DNA from: an uncultured Panacagrimonas sp.
Lineage (GTDB): Bacteria; Pseudomonadota; Gammaproteobacteria; Nevskiales; Nevskiaceae
Reading direction: 5' to 3'
NCBI GenBank assembly: GCA_946481265.1
Contig: CAMLNE010000004.1
Coordinates: forward strand, 1 to 34,910
Length of the DNA: 34,910 nt
In this document: positions 1-7,790 of the stretch, in pieces
Layout: every line of letters begins with the position of its first letter
Position numbering within the stretch: position 1 is the stretch's first letter
Notes under the pieces: model-generated
Seen by the model: only the letters and a program-made list of their open reading frames with translations
Database searches by the model: none
What the model was told of the DNA's origin: nothing
Position numbers and translations under genes: made by a program

Positions 1-729
1 CAGCGGGAGCAGGTGCTCTTCCTGGCGCGGCGGATGGCACTGCCGTGCCTGCGGGGCCAGCGCCCAGTCGCGCAAGGCCGCCGTGCGGTGTTCCGGATCA
101 GCTTCGACCGCAGCGGTCAGCCAGGCATCGAAGATTTCCGACACGGGCGTGAAGCGCGCATCGCCGTAGCCGCGCATGTTGTGGAAGCTCATGCCGCTGC
201 CGACGATCAGCACGCCATCCCTGCGCAGCTCTTCCAGCGCGGCGCCGGCGGCCAGGTGCGCCGCCGGATCCAGATCCTCGCGCAGCGACAGCTGCACCAC
301 CGGGATGTCCGCGTCCGGAAACATCAGCTTCAGTGGAATGTACATGCCGTGATCGAAGCCGCGCTCGGCATCCGCCTGGCCGTCCAGGCCGGCCTGCGAC
401 AACAGGGCGCGGACGCGCCCGGCCAGCTCCGGCGCGCCGGGGGCCGGGTATTGCAGCTCGTAGGTGTGCTGCGGGAAGCCGTGGTAGTCGTAGATCAGTG
501 TGGGCCGGCTGGCGGCGGTCACCCCGAACCCCGGCGTCAGCCAGTGCGCGGAGACCATCAGGATCGCGCTGGGCCGGGCCGGCAGGGACGCCGCCACCCC
601 TGCAAGGAAGGCCCGCATGCCGTTCCAGGTGTCGGGCGGGTTCCAGTCCATGAAGAAGCAGGGGCCGGCGCCATGCGGGATATAGAACACCGGCTGGGTA
701 GCGGTGGGCACTGCGTCGGTGAGGGTCAC
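1..729 (-). CDS. DODA-type (LigB-like) extradiol ring-opening dioxygenase, 3' end cut by window
   Basis: The reverse strand is open from a GTG at 727-729 to the window edge (243 codons), so the C-terminal end is missing. Class III extradiol dioxygenases of the YgiD/4,5-DOPA dioxygenase group use a single metal held by histidines to cleave catechol-type rings. Visible hallmarks are YIPHGAGP near residue 17 (His19), VSAHW (His62), the FDHG segment followed by PLKLMFP, the GSGMSFHN segment and the HPPRQEEHLLPL segment at the end of the visible part; each His sits where the family places a ligand or catalytic His. A GGAGA lies about 8 nt upstream of the GTG and no better start is seen. The substrate cannot be read from sequence; in many bacteria these proteins are of unknown physiological role. 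Family call strong, substrate unknown. Confidence 0.88.
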   Translation of the reverse strand, partial: MTLTDAVPTATQPVFYIPHGAGPCFFMDWNPPDTWNGMRAFLAGVAASLPARPSAILMVSAHWLTPGFGVTAASRPTLIYDYHGFPQHTYELQYPAPGAPELAGRVRALLSQAGLDGQADAERGFDHGMYIPLKLMFPDADIPVVQLSLREDLDPAAHLAAGAALEELRRDGVLIVGSGMSFHNMRGYGDARFTPVSEIFDAWLTAAVEADPEHRTAALRDWALAPQARQCHPPRQEEHLLPL

Positions 730-852
730 GAAGCGGGTCTCCGTTCTGCGCGCCGCCGAAGGGCGTGCGCCTTCGCAGGTTTCGTAGTGCTTTTATACGC
801 GCGTACCCACGCCTGTGCGCATCGCCGGGCTCCGCAGAGCCGGAGACGACAA

Positions 853-882
853 CGCCGGCCCCGGAACAGGCCGGGACCGGCG
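853..882 (-). terminator. Hairpin downstream of the glycine-zipper lipoprotein gene
   Basis: Arms CGCCGGCCCCGG (853-864) and CCGGGACCGGCG (871-882) pair over 12 bp with one G-U position on the minus-strand transcript and a 6-nt loop. It lies 49 nt past the stop of the minus-strand gene ending at 932. Only a weak T-rich tail (TTGT) follows, so termination is plausible, not certain. Confidence 0.45.
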
Positions 883-931
883 TGGGACGACGAGAAACGC
901 GGCGTCTTGCGGGCTGGCGCCGCTTAGCGCA

Positions 932-1501
932 TCAGCGCAACTGGATGTTGCCGCCCACCACGCGCACGCGGGTGCCCGGGGTGATGCCGGCAGGATCGGG
1001 CACGTTGATGGTCTGGTACGAGCCGTTCTCCATGTTCACGCCGATCCGGTAGTAGGTCGTCGAGCGCGCGCGCTTCTCGACCTCGTGGCCGGCGACGCCG
1101 CCGAGCACCGCGCCGCCTGCGGTGGCCACGTCCTTGCCGCGACCACCGCCGAACTGGTGGCCGATCACACCGCCGGCAATGGCGCCGATCACCGCGCCCG
1201 CGCCACTACCCGTGCCCTTTTCCTTGATCGGCTCGACTGCGGCGACCACACCGCACTCGTTGCAGACTGCTGGCGGTGGGGGCGGCGTCGGCTCGGCCGG
1301 ACGCGGCTTGGGCTTGGGCTTGGCGGCTGGTGCCGGCTCTGCCTGCGCTGTCTCCGTGGCAGCGGCCTCCTGCTCGGCCGCATCAGCGGCGGCCTCGGTT
1401 GCCACCTCCTCTTCAGCGGAAGGGTCGTCCGCCGGCGGGGCACAACCCGCCAGGGCCAGAGCGATCGCGAAACTCGCGGCAACGAAACGGGTATGCAACA
1501 T
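932..1501 (-). CDS. Glycine-zipper 2TM-domain lipoprotein
   Basis: 189 residues. A short hydrophobic signal ends in the lipobox LAGC with Cys20, so a lipid-anchored envelope protein is expected. Residues 21-78 are an Ala/Glu- then Pro/Lys-rich linker, typical of a spacer that holds a domain away from the membrane. Residues about 98-140 form a glycine zipper with repeated GxxxG spacing (GAGAVIGAIAGGVIGHQFGGG, then GGAVLGGVAGHEVEKR), the Rick_17kDa_Anti/glycine-zipper 2TM signature. The tail (about 145-189) resembles the C-terminal domain of this 17-kDa/SlyB-like family. Two cysteines (80, 83) sit in an unusual C-N-E-C just before the zipper. Such proteins are outer-membrane stress factors; exact role unknown. 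A direct-repeat operator and a -10-like hexamer lie upstream at 1571-1602, like those before the two other glycine-zipper genes of the window. Confidence 0.88.
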   Translation of the reverse strand: MLHTRFVAASFAIALALAGCAPPADDPSAEEEVATEAAADAAEQEAAATETAQAEPAPAAKPKPKPRPAEPTPPPPPAVCNECGVVAAVEPIKEKGTGSGAGAVIGAIAGGVIGHQFGGGRGKDVATAGGAVLGGVAGHEVEKRARSTTYYRIGVNMENGSYQTINVPDPAGITPGTRVRVVGGNIQLR

Positions 1502-1570
1502 GAGGTTTGTCTCCCTGGATGGAATGGTAAGGATCGCGCGGAATGCCGTACCGCTCGATCATGGGCCCGG

Positions 1571-1602
1571 ATATTGCGGCCGTCGACTGAACCGCGGCTG
1601 AG
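1571..1602 (-). promoter_or_regulatory. CTCAG-N6-TTCAG direct repeat and -10-like hexamer upstream of the glycine-zipper lipoprotein
   Basis: Read on the minus strand: CTCAG (1602-1598), 6 nt, TTCAG (1591-1587), 10 nt, then CAATAT (1576-1571). The two half-sites are 11 bp apart, one helical turn. The predicted transcript would have a 5' leader of about 60 nt before the ATG at 1501. The same arrangement precedes the glycine-zipper genes at 25822 and 26473, which is the main support. The 11-bp period is what OmpR/PhoB-family response regulators usually recognise; the identity of the regulator is unknown. Confidence 0.5.
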
Positions 1603-1743
1603 AGGATACGGGGCGGGCAGTTCGCCCGCGATGCCCGTTTTCCGTGGGGGCCGACTCGCCCAAGCGCCTGATTCGACGCGCTCGACAGGTCCCGGAAGGT
1701 CGTACGCTTCGATGCTTGTCCATCCGCCAACCCGGGAGATCCC

Positions 1744-2307
1744 ATGGCCCTGACCCCCTCGACGATGCTGCCCCTGGGCACCCCGGCCCCCGCTTTCCGC
1801 CTGGGCGACACGGTCAGCGGTCGCACGCTGGCGCTGGCCGACGTGCGCGGCGCCCGCGGCACTCTGGTGATGTTCATCTGCAACCACTGCCCCTACGTGA
1901 AGCACGTCAACCCCGAGCTGGTGCGGATCGCGGCCGACTACGCGGCACGCGGGATCGGCACGGTGGCGATCTCGTCCAACGATGCACGCGACTACCCGGC
2001 GGACGCGCCGGAGCGGATGGCCGAGGTGGCGCGCGAGCAGGCCTATCCCTTCCCCTACCTGTACGACGTCACCCAGGAGGTGGCGCGCGCGTATGACGCC
2101 GCCTGCACGCCGGACTTCTTCCTGTTCGACGCACAGCTGCGCCTGGTCTACCGCGGCCGACTGGACGACTCCACGCCCGGCAACGGTCGGCCGCTGGACG
2201 GGGCAGACCTGCGTGCCGCGCTGGACGCGGTGGTGGCGGGTCGCGCGCCCGATGCGGACCAGAAGCCGAGCGTGGGCTGCAACATCAAGTGGTCGAACGC
2301 GGCCTGA
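1744..2307 (+). CDS. Thioredoxin-fold redoxin (AhpC/TSA-like) with CNHC motif
   Basis: 187 residues, cytoplasmic (no signal). The N-terminal half has the AhpC/TSA-like layout (LGTPAPAFRL near residue 11) and the redox motif C46-N-H-C49 followed by PYVKHV, which is the signature of a widespread family of small thioredoxin-like proteins. A cis-Pro segment (CTPDFFLFD, about residue 119) and the conserved tail PSVGCNIKW are also present. The family presumably reduces disulfides or peroxides; a physiological partner is not established. GGGAG stands 7-8 nt before the ATG. The gene is divergent from the lipoprotein gene and is followed by 136 nt before the M61 gene. Confidence 0.87.
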   Translation: MALTPSTMLPLGTPAPAFRLGDTVSGRTLALADVRGARGTLVMFICNHCPYVKHVNPELVRIAADYAARGIGTVAISSNDARDYPADAPERMAEVAREQAYPFPYLYDVTQEVARAYDAACTPDFFLFDAQLRLVYRGRLDDSTPGNGRPLDGADLRAALDAVVAGRAPDADQKPSVGCNIKWSNAA

Positions 2308-2406
2308 GCGCCAGGTGGCGGGTGCCGCGGCCGGCTCGCGCAGGCCGCCCGGCGCGGCCGATTGCGCGCTGCCGGCGCCCCCCTTGCGGCCCTCCCGGGA
2401 CCTTTT

Positions 2407-2434
2407 TTGTGCACTGCGGCAGATGCACTAGACT
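2407..2434 (+). promoter_or_regulatory. Sigma70-like promoter immediately before the M61 peptidase start
   Basis: TTGTGC (2407-2412), 16-nt spacer, TAGACT (2429-2434). Transcription would begin near 2441, only a few nucleotides before the GTG at 2444, which itself has no Shine-Dalgarno sequence. This fits a leaderless or nearly leaderless mRNA. The spacer holds an inverted repeat GTGCA...TGCAC (2409-2428), and the -10 region is part of TGCACTA-GAC-TGC, a motif seen twice more at 22669 and 22820. Confidence 0.5.
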
Positions 2435-2443
2435 GCCGGCCTC

Positions 2444-4252
2444 GTGAGCGCTCCCGTCCGTTACAACGTCTCGCTGCCCGAGCCCGCCACGCACCGCTAC
2501 GCGGTTCGCTGCGAGGTGCCTGCCGCGCCCGCCACGGAACTCGTGTTCCGCCTGCCGGCCTGGATCCGCGGCAGCTATCTGGTCCGCGACCTTGCCCGGC
2601 ACGTGCTCGACCTGCGTGTCTCGCGCGGCGGTCAGCCGGTCGCGATCGAGCGGCTCGACAAGTCCGCTTTCCGCGTGCCGGCGGGCGAGGGCGCGCTGTG
2701 CCTGGACTACGCGGTGCATGCCTTCGACGAGTCGGTGCGCAAGGCCTTCGTCGATGCACGCCGCGGCTTCTTCAACGGCAGCTCGCTGTTCTACTGTCCG
2801 GACGGCTTTCGCGACGGGCCCTTCGAGCTGCGCCTTGAGCGCCCGCCCGGCGAGGCGTTCCGCGACTGGCGCGTGGCCACCGCGATGCCGGCGCTCGAGA
2901 TCGACGCGCAGGGCTTCGGGCTGTACGCCGCGCAGGACTACGAGGCGCTGATCGACCACCCGTTCGAACTCGGAACCTTCCGCAGCTTCGACTTCGACGT
3001 GCAGGGCGTGCCGCACCAGCTGGTGGTCTCGGGGCGCGTCGAAGCCGATTTCGCGCGCGTCACCGCGGACCTGGGCCGGATCTGCACGCTGCAGCGCACG
3101 ATGTTCGGCGGCGAGCCTGCGCTGCCGCGCTACCTGTTCATGGCGCACGTGGTGGCGGCCGGCTACGGCGGGCTGGAACACCGCTCCAGCACCGCGCTGA
3201 TCTGCTCGCGCGGTGACTTCCCGCGATCCGGCGGGGCCGACCAGGCCACGCCGGCGGCCGTGCCGGGCAAGGATTACCGGAACCTGCTCGGGCTGTGCAG
3301 CCACGAGTACTTCCACCTGTGGAACGTCAAGCGCATCACCGCGCTGTCCTTCCAGCAATCCGACCTGGCGCGCGAGGCCTACACCCGCGACCTCTGGCAC
3401 TACGAGGGCGTGACCTCCTACTACGACGACCTGTTCGTGCTGCGCGCCGGCCTCATCGACGCGCCGACCTATCTCGATGTGCTCGCCGAGGCGGCCACGC
3501 GGCTGCAGCGGGCGCCGGCCCGCACGCGCCACACGCTGGCGGACGCGAGCTTCGAGACCTGGATCAAGTTCTACCAGCCGGACGAGAACAGCCCCAACGC
3601 CAGCACCAACTACTACGTGAAGGGGGCCCTAGCCGCGCTGTGCCTGGACCTGCACCTGCGGCGCAACTCGCAGGTGACGCTCGACGACGTCATGCGCGCG
3701 CTGTGGACGCGCTACGGACGCGAAGGCCGCGGCGTTCCCGAGGGCGGCCTCGAGGCGCTCGCGGCGGAAGTCTCGGGCCTGGACCTGCGCGAGCTGTTCG
3801 ATCGCCTGCTGCGGTCGACCGAGGAGTTGCCGCTGGCCGGACTGATGGCCGACTTCGGCGTGAGCGCACAGCTGCGCGCCTGCACCTCGTTCATCGACGA
3901 CGGCGGCCGTACCCATGCGCGCGGTGAGCTGCCCTGGGTCGGCCTGCGGATGCGCCCGGGCGAGACCACCATCGCGCAGGTGATCGAGGATGGCCCGGCG
4001 CAGGCCGCGGGGCTTTCACCGGGCGACCAGCTCGTCGCGATCGACGGCCTGCGCCTGAGCGGCCCGCAGTGGAGCCGACGGATCGAGACGCTGGTGCCCG
4101 ACCGGCCGGTGCCGGTGCACTTCTTCCGGGACGACGAACTGTCCAGCGCCACGCTGGTCCCGCGCGCCGCTCCGCTCGACACCTGGACCTTCACCCTCGC
4201 CGAGGGCGAGGGCGAGGCGGTGGAACGACGCAGGCGATGGCTCGGCGTCTGA
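2444..4252 (+). CDS. M61-family metallopeptidase with C-terminal PDZ domain
   Basis: 602 residues, no signal peptide. The order is the M61 N-terminal beta domain (about 1-170), the catalytic domain, and a PDZ domain near 495-575 (GPAQAAGLSPGDQLVAIDG). The zinc motif H287-E-Y-F-H291 is intact and is followed by LWNVKRI, a family hallmark; E321 in HYEGVTSYY is the expected third ligand. GYGGLEH about 40-50 residues before the zinc site is also conserved. M61 enzymes are glycyl-type aminopeptidases; the natural substrate here is unknown. The GTG start is chosen because the N-terminal beta domain begins there and a promoter lies just upstream. The 3' end overlaps the acyl-CoA synthetase gene by 16 nt, so the two are probably co-transcribed and translationally coupled. 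Confidence 0.9.
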   Translation: MSAPVRYNVSLPEPATHRYAVRCEVPAAPATELVFRLPAWIRGSYLVRDLARHVLDLRVSRGGQPVAIERLDKSAFRVPAGEGALCLDYAVHAFDESVRKAFVDARRGFFNGSSLFYCPDGFRDGPFELRLERPPGEAFRDWRVATAMPALEIDAQGFGLYAAQDYEALIDHPFELGTFRSFDFDVQGVPHQLVVSGRVEADFARVTADLGRICTLQRTMFGGEPALPRYLFMAHVVAAGYGGLEHRSSTALICSRGDFPRSGGADQATPAAVPGKDYRNLLGLCSHEYFHLWNVKRITALSFQQSDLAREAYTRDLWHYEGVTSYYDDLFVLRAGLIDAPTYLDVLAEAATRLQRAPARTRHTLADASFETWIKFYQPDENSPNASTNYYVKGALAALCLDLHLRRNSQVTLDDVMRALWTRYGREGRGVPEGGLEALAAEVSGLDLRELFDRLLRSTEELPLAGLMADFGVSAQLRACTSFIDDGGRTHARGELPWVGLRMRPGETTIAQVIEDGPAQAAGLSPGDQLVAIDGLRLSGPQWSRRIETLVPDRPVPVHFFRDDELSSATLVPRAAPLDTWTFTLAEGEGEAVERRRRWLGV

Positions 4253-6117
4253 ACGCGCGAACCGCGGCGATCGCGCCGCCTGCGCAGGTCGCGGCGCTCG
4301 ATCGCGCTCGCGTGCGGACGCTCGCCGACCTGTATGCCCAGCGGCTGCTGCTGACGCCGCAGGCCGAGGCCTGCCGCTGCATCGAGGCGCAGGCCCCGGG
4401 CTGGCGCAGCCTGAGCTGGGCGGAACTCGGCAGCCTGGCGCAGCGCTACGCCGCCGGCCTGCGCGGCGCCGGGCTGAAGGCGGGCGATCGCGTGGCGCTG
4501 CAGGTCCCCAACGGCGCGGACTGGCTCGCGCTCGACTGGGCGGCGCACAGCCTGGGCCTGGTGACGGTCGGGCTGTTCGCCGACGAAACCCCTGCCGGCA
4601 CGGTGCAGCTGCTCGACGACAGCGGCGCGCGCCTGCTCGTCACGCGCGACCTGGCGACCTGGAACGCAGGCGTGTCGACCGCCCGGCTCGACGCGCTGGA
4701 CATGGTGGTGCCGCTGCGCGGCGGCATGCAGGCCGCCGACGCTCGCGTGCAGCCGCTGGGCCGCTTCCTGGATGCGGATCGCGCTGGCCTGGGAGACGGC
4801 CCGGGCGCGGCGGGCGACCTTGCCTCGATCATCTACACCTCGGGCTCGACCGGCCGGCCGCGCGGCGTGATGCAGTCGCACGAGGCGCTGCTGGCCAACG
4901 CTTTCGCGGTCCAGGATGCGATGCCCCTGCGGCCTGACGACCTGCTGTTCTCCACGCTGCCGCTGGCCCACCTGTTCGGCCGGGTGGCCTGGGTCTACGC
5001 CGGGATCGTTTCCGGCGCGAGCCTGGTGTTCGGCCGCGGTGCGGGTTTCCTCGCCGAGGACCTCTGCAGCCAGCGACCGACCGTGCTGATCGGTCCGCCG
5101 CGCCTGTTCGAACGGATCCACGGTGCGCTTTCGCACGAGATGGACAGCGGTCCGGTGACGCGCCGGGCCCTGTTCCACCTCGCCGTGGAGGCCGGCTGGG
5201 CGGCGCGGCGCACGGACGCCGGCAAACCCAAGGTGCGCCTGCTGCCGACGCTGCTGGCTCGGCGCGCAGGCGAGAGCCTGCGCGCACGGCTCGGCGGGAA
5301 CCTGCGGCTGGCTGTCTGCGGCGGCGCGGCGCTGGCACCGCAGATCGTGCGCAGCTTCAGCGCGCTCGGCATCCCGCTGCTGCAGGGCTACGGCCTCACC
5401 GAAGCCGGCCCGGTGGTGAGCGTCAACCGCGTCGAGGACAACGAGCCGGGCAGCGTCGGTCGAGCCCTGTCCGGCGTGGAGACGCGCATCGAGGCCAGCG
5501 GGGAGCTGTGCGTGCGCGGACCCTCGACCATGCTCGGCTACTGGAACGACGAGGACGGCACGCACGAGGTGCTGGACGATGCGGGCTGGTTGCGCACCGG
5601 CGACAAGGCCAGCCGGCTCGACACCGATCGCATCTATCTGGTCGGCCGGGTCAAGGAACTGCTGGTCACCGCCACCGGCGAGAAGGTCTCGCCGTCCGAC
5701 ATCGAGAGTCGCCTGCGCGCGCTGGCGCTGGTCGAGCAGGTGATGGTGGTGGGCGAGGCGCGTCCCTTCCTGACCGCCCTGCTCGTGCCGCAGGTCGGGC
5801 CGCTGGCCCTGCTGCGTGCCGAGCTGGGTCTGATCGACGGCGACGATTCCGACACCGCGCGCGATGCGATCGAGCATGCACTGCTGCAGCGCTGCCAGGA
5901 GGTGCTGCGGGATGCCCCGCGCAATCACTGGATCCTGCGCGTGGCGCTGGTGCTGCAGCCCTGGACCGCCGGCAACGGCCGGCTGACATCGACCCACAAG
6001 CTGCGTCGCGGCGAGATTGCGCGCGCGCATGGCGAGGACATCGAACGCCTGTACCGCGGGCACTACCACGTGCCGCCGACGGATTGCTCGAGCAACGCGC
6101 AGGTGCAGGGCTCCTAG
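4237..6117 (+). CDS. Long-chain acyl-CoA synthetase (AMP-dependent ligase, FadD15-like)
   Basis: 626 residues. It activates a carboxylate, most likely a long-chain fatty acid, to acyl-AMP and then acyl-CoA. Motifs in order: the phosphate-binding loop IIYTSGSTGRPRG (about 197-210), PLAHLFGR, GYGLTEAGPV (about 384), GWLRTGDKA and the C-terminal hinge GRVKELLVTATGEKVSP. The length and the AMP-binding pattern match the long-chain group rather than short-chain ligases. The start at 4237 is preferred: the frame stays open back to 4069, but that extension overlaps the PDZ domain of the M61 gene and has no family similarity. The gene lies in an overlapping pair with the M61 peptidase; no functional link is obvious. 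Confidence 0.9.
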   Translation: MARRLNARTAAIAPPAQVAALDRARVRTLADLYAQRLLLTPQAEACRCIEAQAPGWRSLSWAELGSLAQRYAAGLRGAGLKAGDRVALQVPNGADWLALDWAAHSLGLVTVGLFADETPAGTVQLLDDSGARLLVTRDLATWNAGVSTARLDALDMVVPLRGGMQAADARVQPLGRFLDADRAGLGDGPGAAGDLASIIYTSGSTGRPRGVMQSHEALLANAFAVQDAMPLRPDDLLFSTLPLAHLFGRVAWVYAGIVSGASLVFGRGAGFLAEDLCSQRPTVLIGPPRLFERIHGALSHEMDSGPVTRRALFHLAVEAGWAARRTDAGKPKVRLLPTLLARRAGESLRARLGGNLRLAVCGGAALAPQIVRSFSALGIPLLQGYGLTEAGPVVSVNRVEDNEPGSVGRALSGVETRIEASGELCVRGPSTMLGYWNDEDGTHEVLDDAGWLRTGDKASRLDTDRIYLVGRVKELLVTATGEKVSPSDIESRLRALALVEQVMVVGEARPFLTALLVPQVGPLALLRAELGLIDGDDSDTARDAIEHALLQRCQEVLRDAPRNHWILRVALVLQPWTAGNGRLTSTHKLRRGEIARAHGEDIERLYRGHYHVPPTDCSSNAQVQGS

Positions 6118-6127
6118 CACGCGCACC

Positions 6128-6146
6128 GGGAACGCCGGCCGTTCCC
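6128..6146 (+). terminator. Hairpin after the acyl-CoA synthetase gene
   Basis: GGGAACG / CGTTCCC arms pair over 7 bp with a 5-nt loop, 10 nt after the stop at 6117. No T-run follows, so this is only a weak terminator or an mRNA 3'-end stabiliser. The rest of 6147-6334, between two convergent genes, shows nothing else I can support. Confidence 0.25.
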
Positions 6147-6334
6147 CATCGCCAGGCGAACGGAACAGGCAGCCACGCCGGACTGCGGCCTGCGCACGGG
6201 CGAAGGCGATCGGCTTTGCCCGGCGACATCGGTGCGAAACCGGCCCGAGGCCGAGTCACGCAGGCGCAGTCGGTACCCGGGGTCTTCCCGTCTTCCGGTC
6301 TTCGCCTCGCGCCCGGCCCGGACCTGGCTGCGGG

Positions 6335-6754
6335 CTACGACGCAATGCCGCCGGGCAGATGAGCCTTCAGCGCTTCGACGAAGGCGCGGCGACCGGCCTC
6401 GTCGTAGGGACGCGCCGGATGACGGCCCCAGACCGGCGCCGGCCATGCCGCGTCGGCCTGGAAGCGCACGATGTGATGCACATGCAGCTGCGGCACGACA
6501 TTGCCGAGCGCGGCGACATTGAGCTTCTCGCCGCCGAAAGCCTGCATCAGGGCGCGACCGAGCGTGGACGATTCGTGCAGCAGCGCCTGCTGGTCGATGT
6601 CCGACAGCTCGTGGATCTCGCGCACACCCTCGCGGCGCGGGACCAGGATGCACCAGGGGTATTGCGCGTCGTTCATCAGCAGCAGGGTGCACAGCGGCCA
6701 GCGTGCAAGTTCGAAGCAGTCGGCGGCGAGGCGTGGATGCAGGACGAAGCGCAT
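6335..6754 (-). CDS. HIT-domain protein
   Basis: 139 residues, histidine-triad superfamily of nucleotide hydrolases and transferases. The conserved block ALGNVVPQLHVHHIVRF carries H91-V-H93-H94. The canonical signature is H-x-H-x-H; here the fifth position is Ile95 and an extra His sits at 94. I recall this H-x-H-H variant as a feature of a proteobacterial HIT subgroup, so it need not mean loss of activity. Residues 101-110 (DAAWPAPVWG) are also typical of that subgroup. The ATG at 6754 is chosen over a longer frame because the extension would overlap the upstream gene. It begins 7 nt after the stop of the GAF-GGDEF gene, so the two form an operon; a nucleotide-related activity would fit with a nucleotide-sensing partner, but that is speculation. 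Confidence 0.85.
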   Translation of the reverse strand: MRFVLHPRLAADCFELARWPLCTLLLMNDAQYPWCILVPRREGVREIHELSDIDQQALLHESSTLGRALMQAFGGEKLNVAALGNVVPQLHVHHIVRFQADAAWPAPVWGRHPARPYDEAGRRAFVEALKAHLPGGIAS

Positions 6755-6761
6755 CGCGACC

Positions 6762-7790
6762 TCAGAGCGGTGCGAACCGCTCGCCGGAGGCGTTGGCCTG
6801 CATCCAGCGGTTGCCGCCCGCCCGCTGTGCGCTGCGCAGCGCACCGGTGGCGGCGCGCATCGACCCGGGCAGATCGGTGCGCGACAGGCTTTCGCTGTGC
6901 ACCGTGCACACGCCGGCGCTCAAGGTGAGCGGGCCGGCGTCGGGAAAGGGAATCCGCAGGGCTTCGACCGCGTGCCGCACGCGTTCGGCGGTTTCGGCTG
7001 CGCCGTGTTCGTCGGTGCCCGGCAACAGCATGGCGAAGCGCGAATCGTCGTAACGGCACACGCAGTCGCCCGGACGATGCAGCGAGTACTGCATGGCCAG
7101 CGCGCTGGCACGCAGGCCGCGGTCGAGCGCGCCGGCACCCTCGCGCGCGGCAAATTCGCGGGCGCGATCCAGCTCGGTGACGATCAGGCTGATCGGCGCC
7201 AGTGCACGCATCGCGCGTCGCCATTCGCGGTCCGCGATCCGGTCGAAGTGGCGACGCGTGAGCGTGCCGGTCTGCGGATCGTGCAGCACATCCGAACGCA
7301 GGCGCAGGCGGTCCTCGACGATCACGCGCAGGTCCAGCAGCGCGCTTCGCACGTGCTCGCCGACGGCGCGCGGCGCCGTATCCATCAGGCACAGCAGGCC
7401 GATGCGCTCGCGCAGGCGCCCGCGGATGGCAATGCCGGCGAAGAAGCGCAGCTGCGGCGCGCCGACGACCATAGAGTCGGAGGAAAACCGCAGATCCTGG
7501 GTAGCGTCCGCCACCGTGAGCACTTCGTCCTGGCGCAGCGTCTGTTCGGCCAGGGCCGAACGTTGCGTCACCTCGACATTGGCCAGGCCGTGGTCTGCGG
7601 CGAGGAACTGCCGGCCCTGGTCGACCACCCAGAACGCCGCCATCGGTGCCTCGCCGATCCGGGCCAGCAACTGCACCACGCGCGCCAGACCTTCATCGCC
7701 ACCGATGGGCGACAGGCCCAACTCGTCCGCGACGGATTGCCGGGCGGCGTCCAGGGGTTCCTCGGACTCATGCGGCGTCGGAATTTCCAT
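6762..7790 (-). CDS. GAF domain + degenerate GGDEF domain protein
   Basis: 342 residues, soluble. Residues about 35-160 form a GAF sensor domain (FWVVDQGRQFLAADHGL, then FFAGIAIRGRLRERIGLLCLMD). Residues about 165-333 follow the GGDEF fold: DPQTGTLTRRHFD (171-183), LSAGV at 290 and the terminal AQRAGGNRW. The active-site signature is D248-D-S-R-F252 instead of GG(D/E)EF, and the metal-binding D-x-D has become E207-L-D, so diguanylate cyclase activity is unlikely. By contrast the inhibitory site R239-P-G-D242 is intact and lies exactly five residues before the signature, its canonical place. Inference: a c-di-GMP-binding or regulatory protein rather than an enzyme. No clear Shine-Dalgarno sequence precedes the ATG. 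It is the first gene of an operon with the HIT gene. Confidence 0.85.
   Translation of the reverse strand: MEIPTPHESEEPLDAARQSVADELGLSPIGGDEGLARVVQLLARIGEAPMAAFWVVDQGRQFLAADHGLANVEVTQRSALAEQTLRQDEVLTVADATQDLRFSSDSMVVGAPQLRFFAGIAIRGRLRERIGLLCLMDTAPRAVGEHVRSALLDLRVIVEDRLRLRSDVLHDPQTGTLTRRHFDRIADREWRRAMRALAPISLIVTELDRAREFAAREGAGALDRGLRASALAMQYSLHRPGDCVCRYDDSRFAMLLPGTDEHGAAETAERVRHAVEALRIPFPDAGPLTLSAGVCTVHSESLSRTDLPGSMRAATGALRSAQRAGGNRWMQANASGERFAPL

Noticed and set aside
13..927. Long plus-strand frame at the left edge
   Set aside because: It is antisense to the dioxygenase gene, rich in Arg, Ala, Gly and His as expected for a shadow frame in GC-rich DNA, and has no family similarity.
3712..6126. 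804-codon minus-strand frame opposite the M61 and acyl-CoA synthetase genes
   Set aside because: Antisense to two well-supported enzymes; composition (His, Arg, Ala, Gln) is that of a mirror frame, with no recognisable motif.
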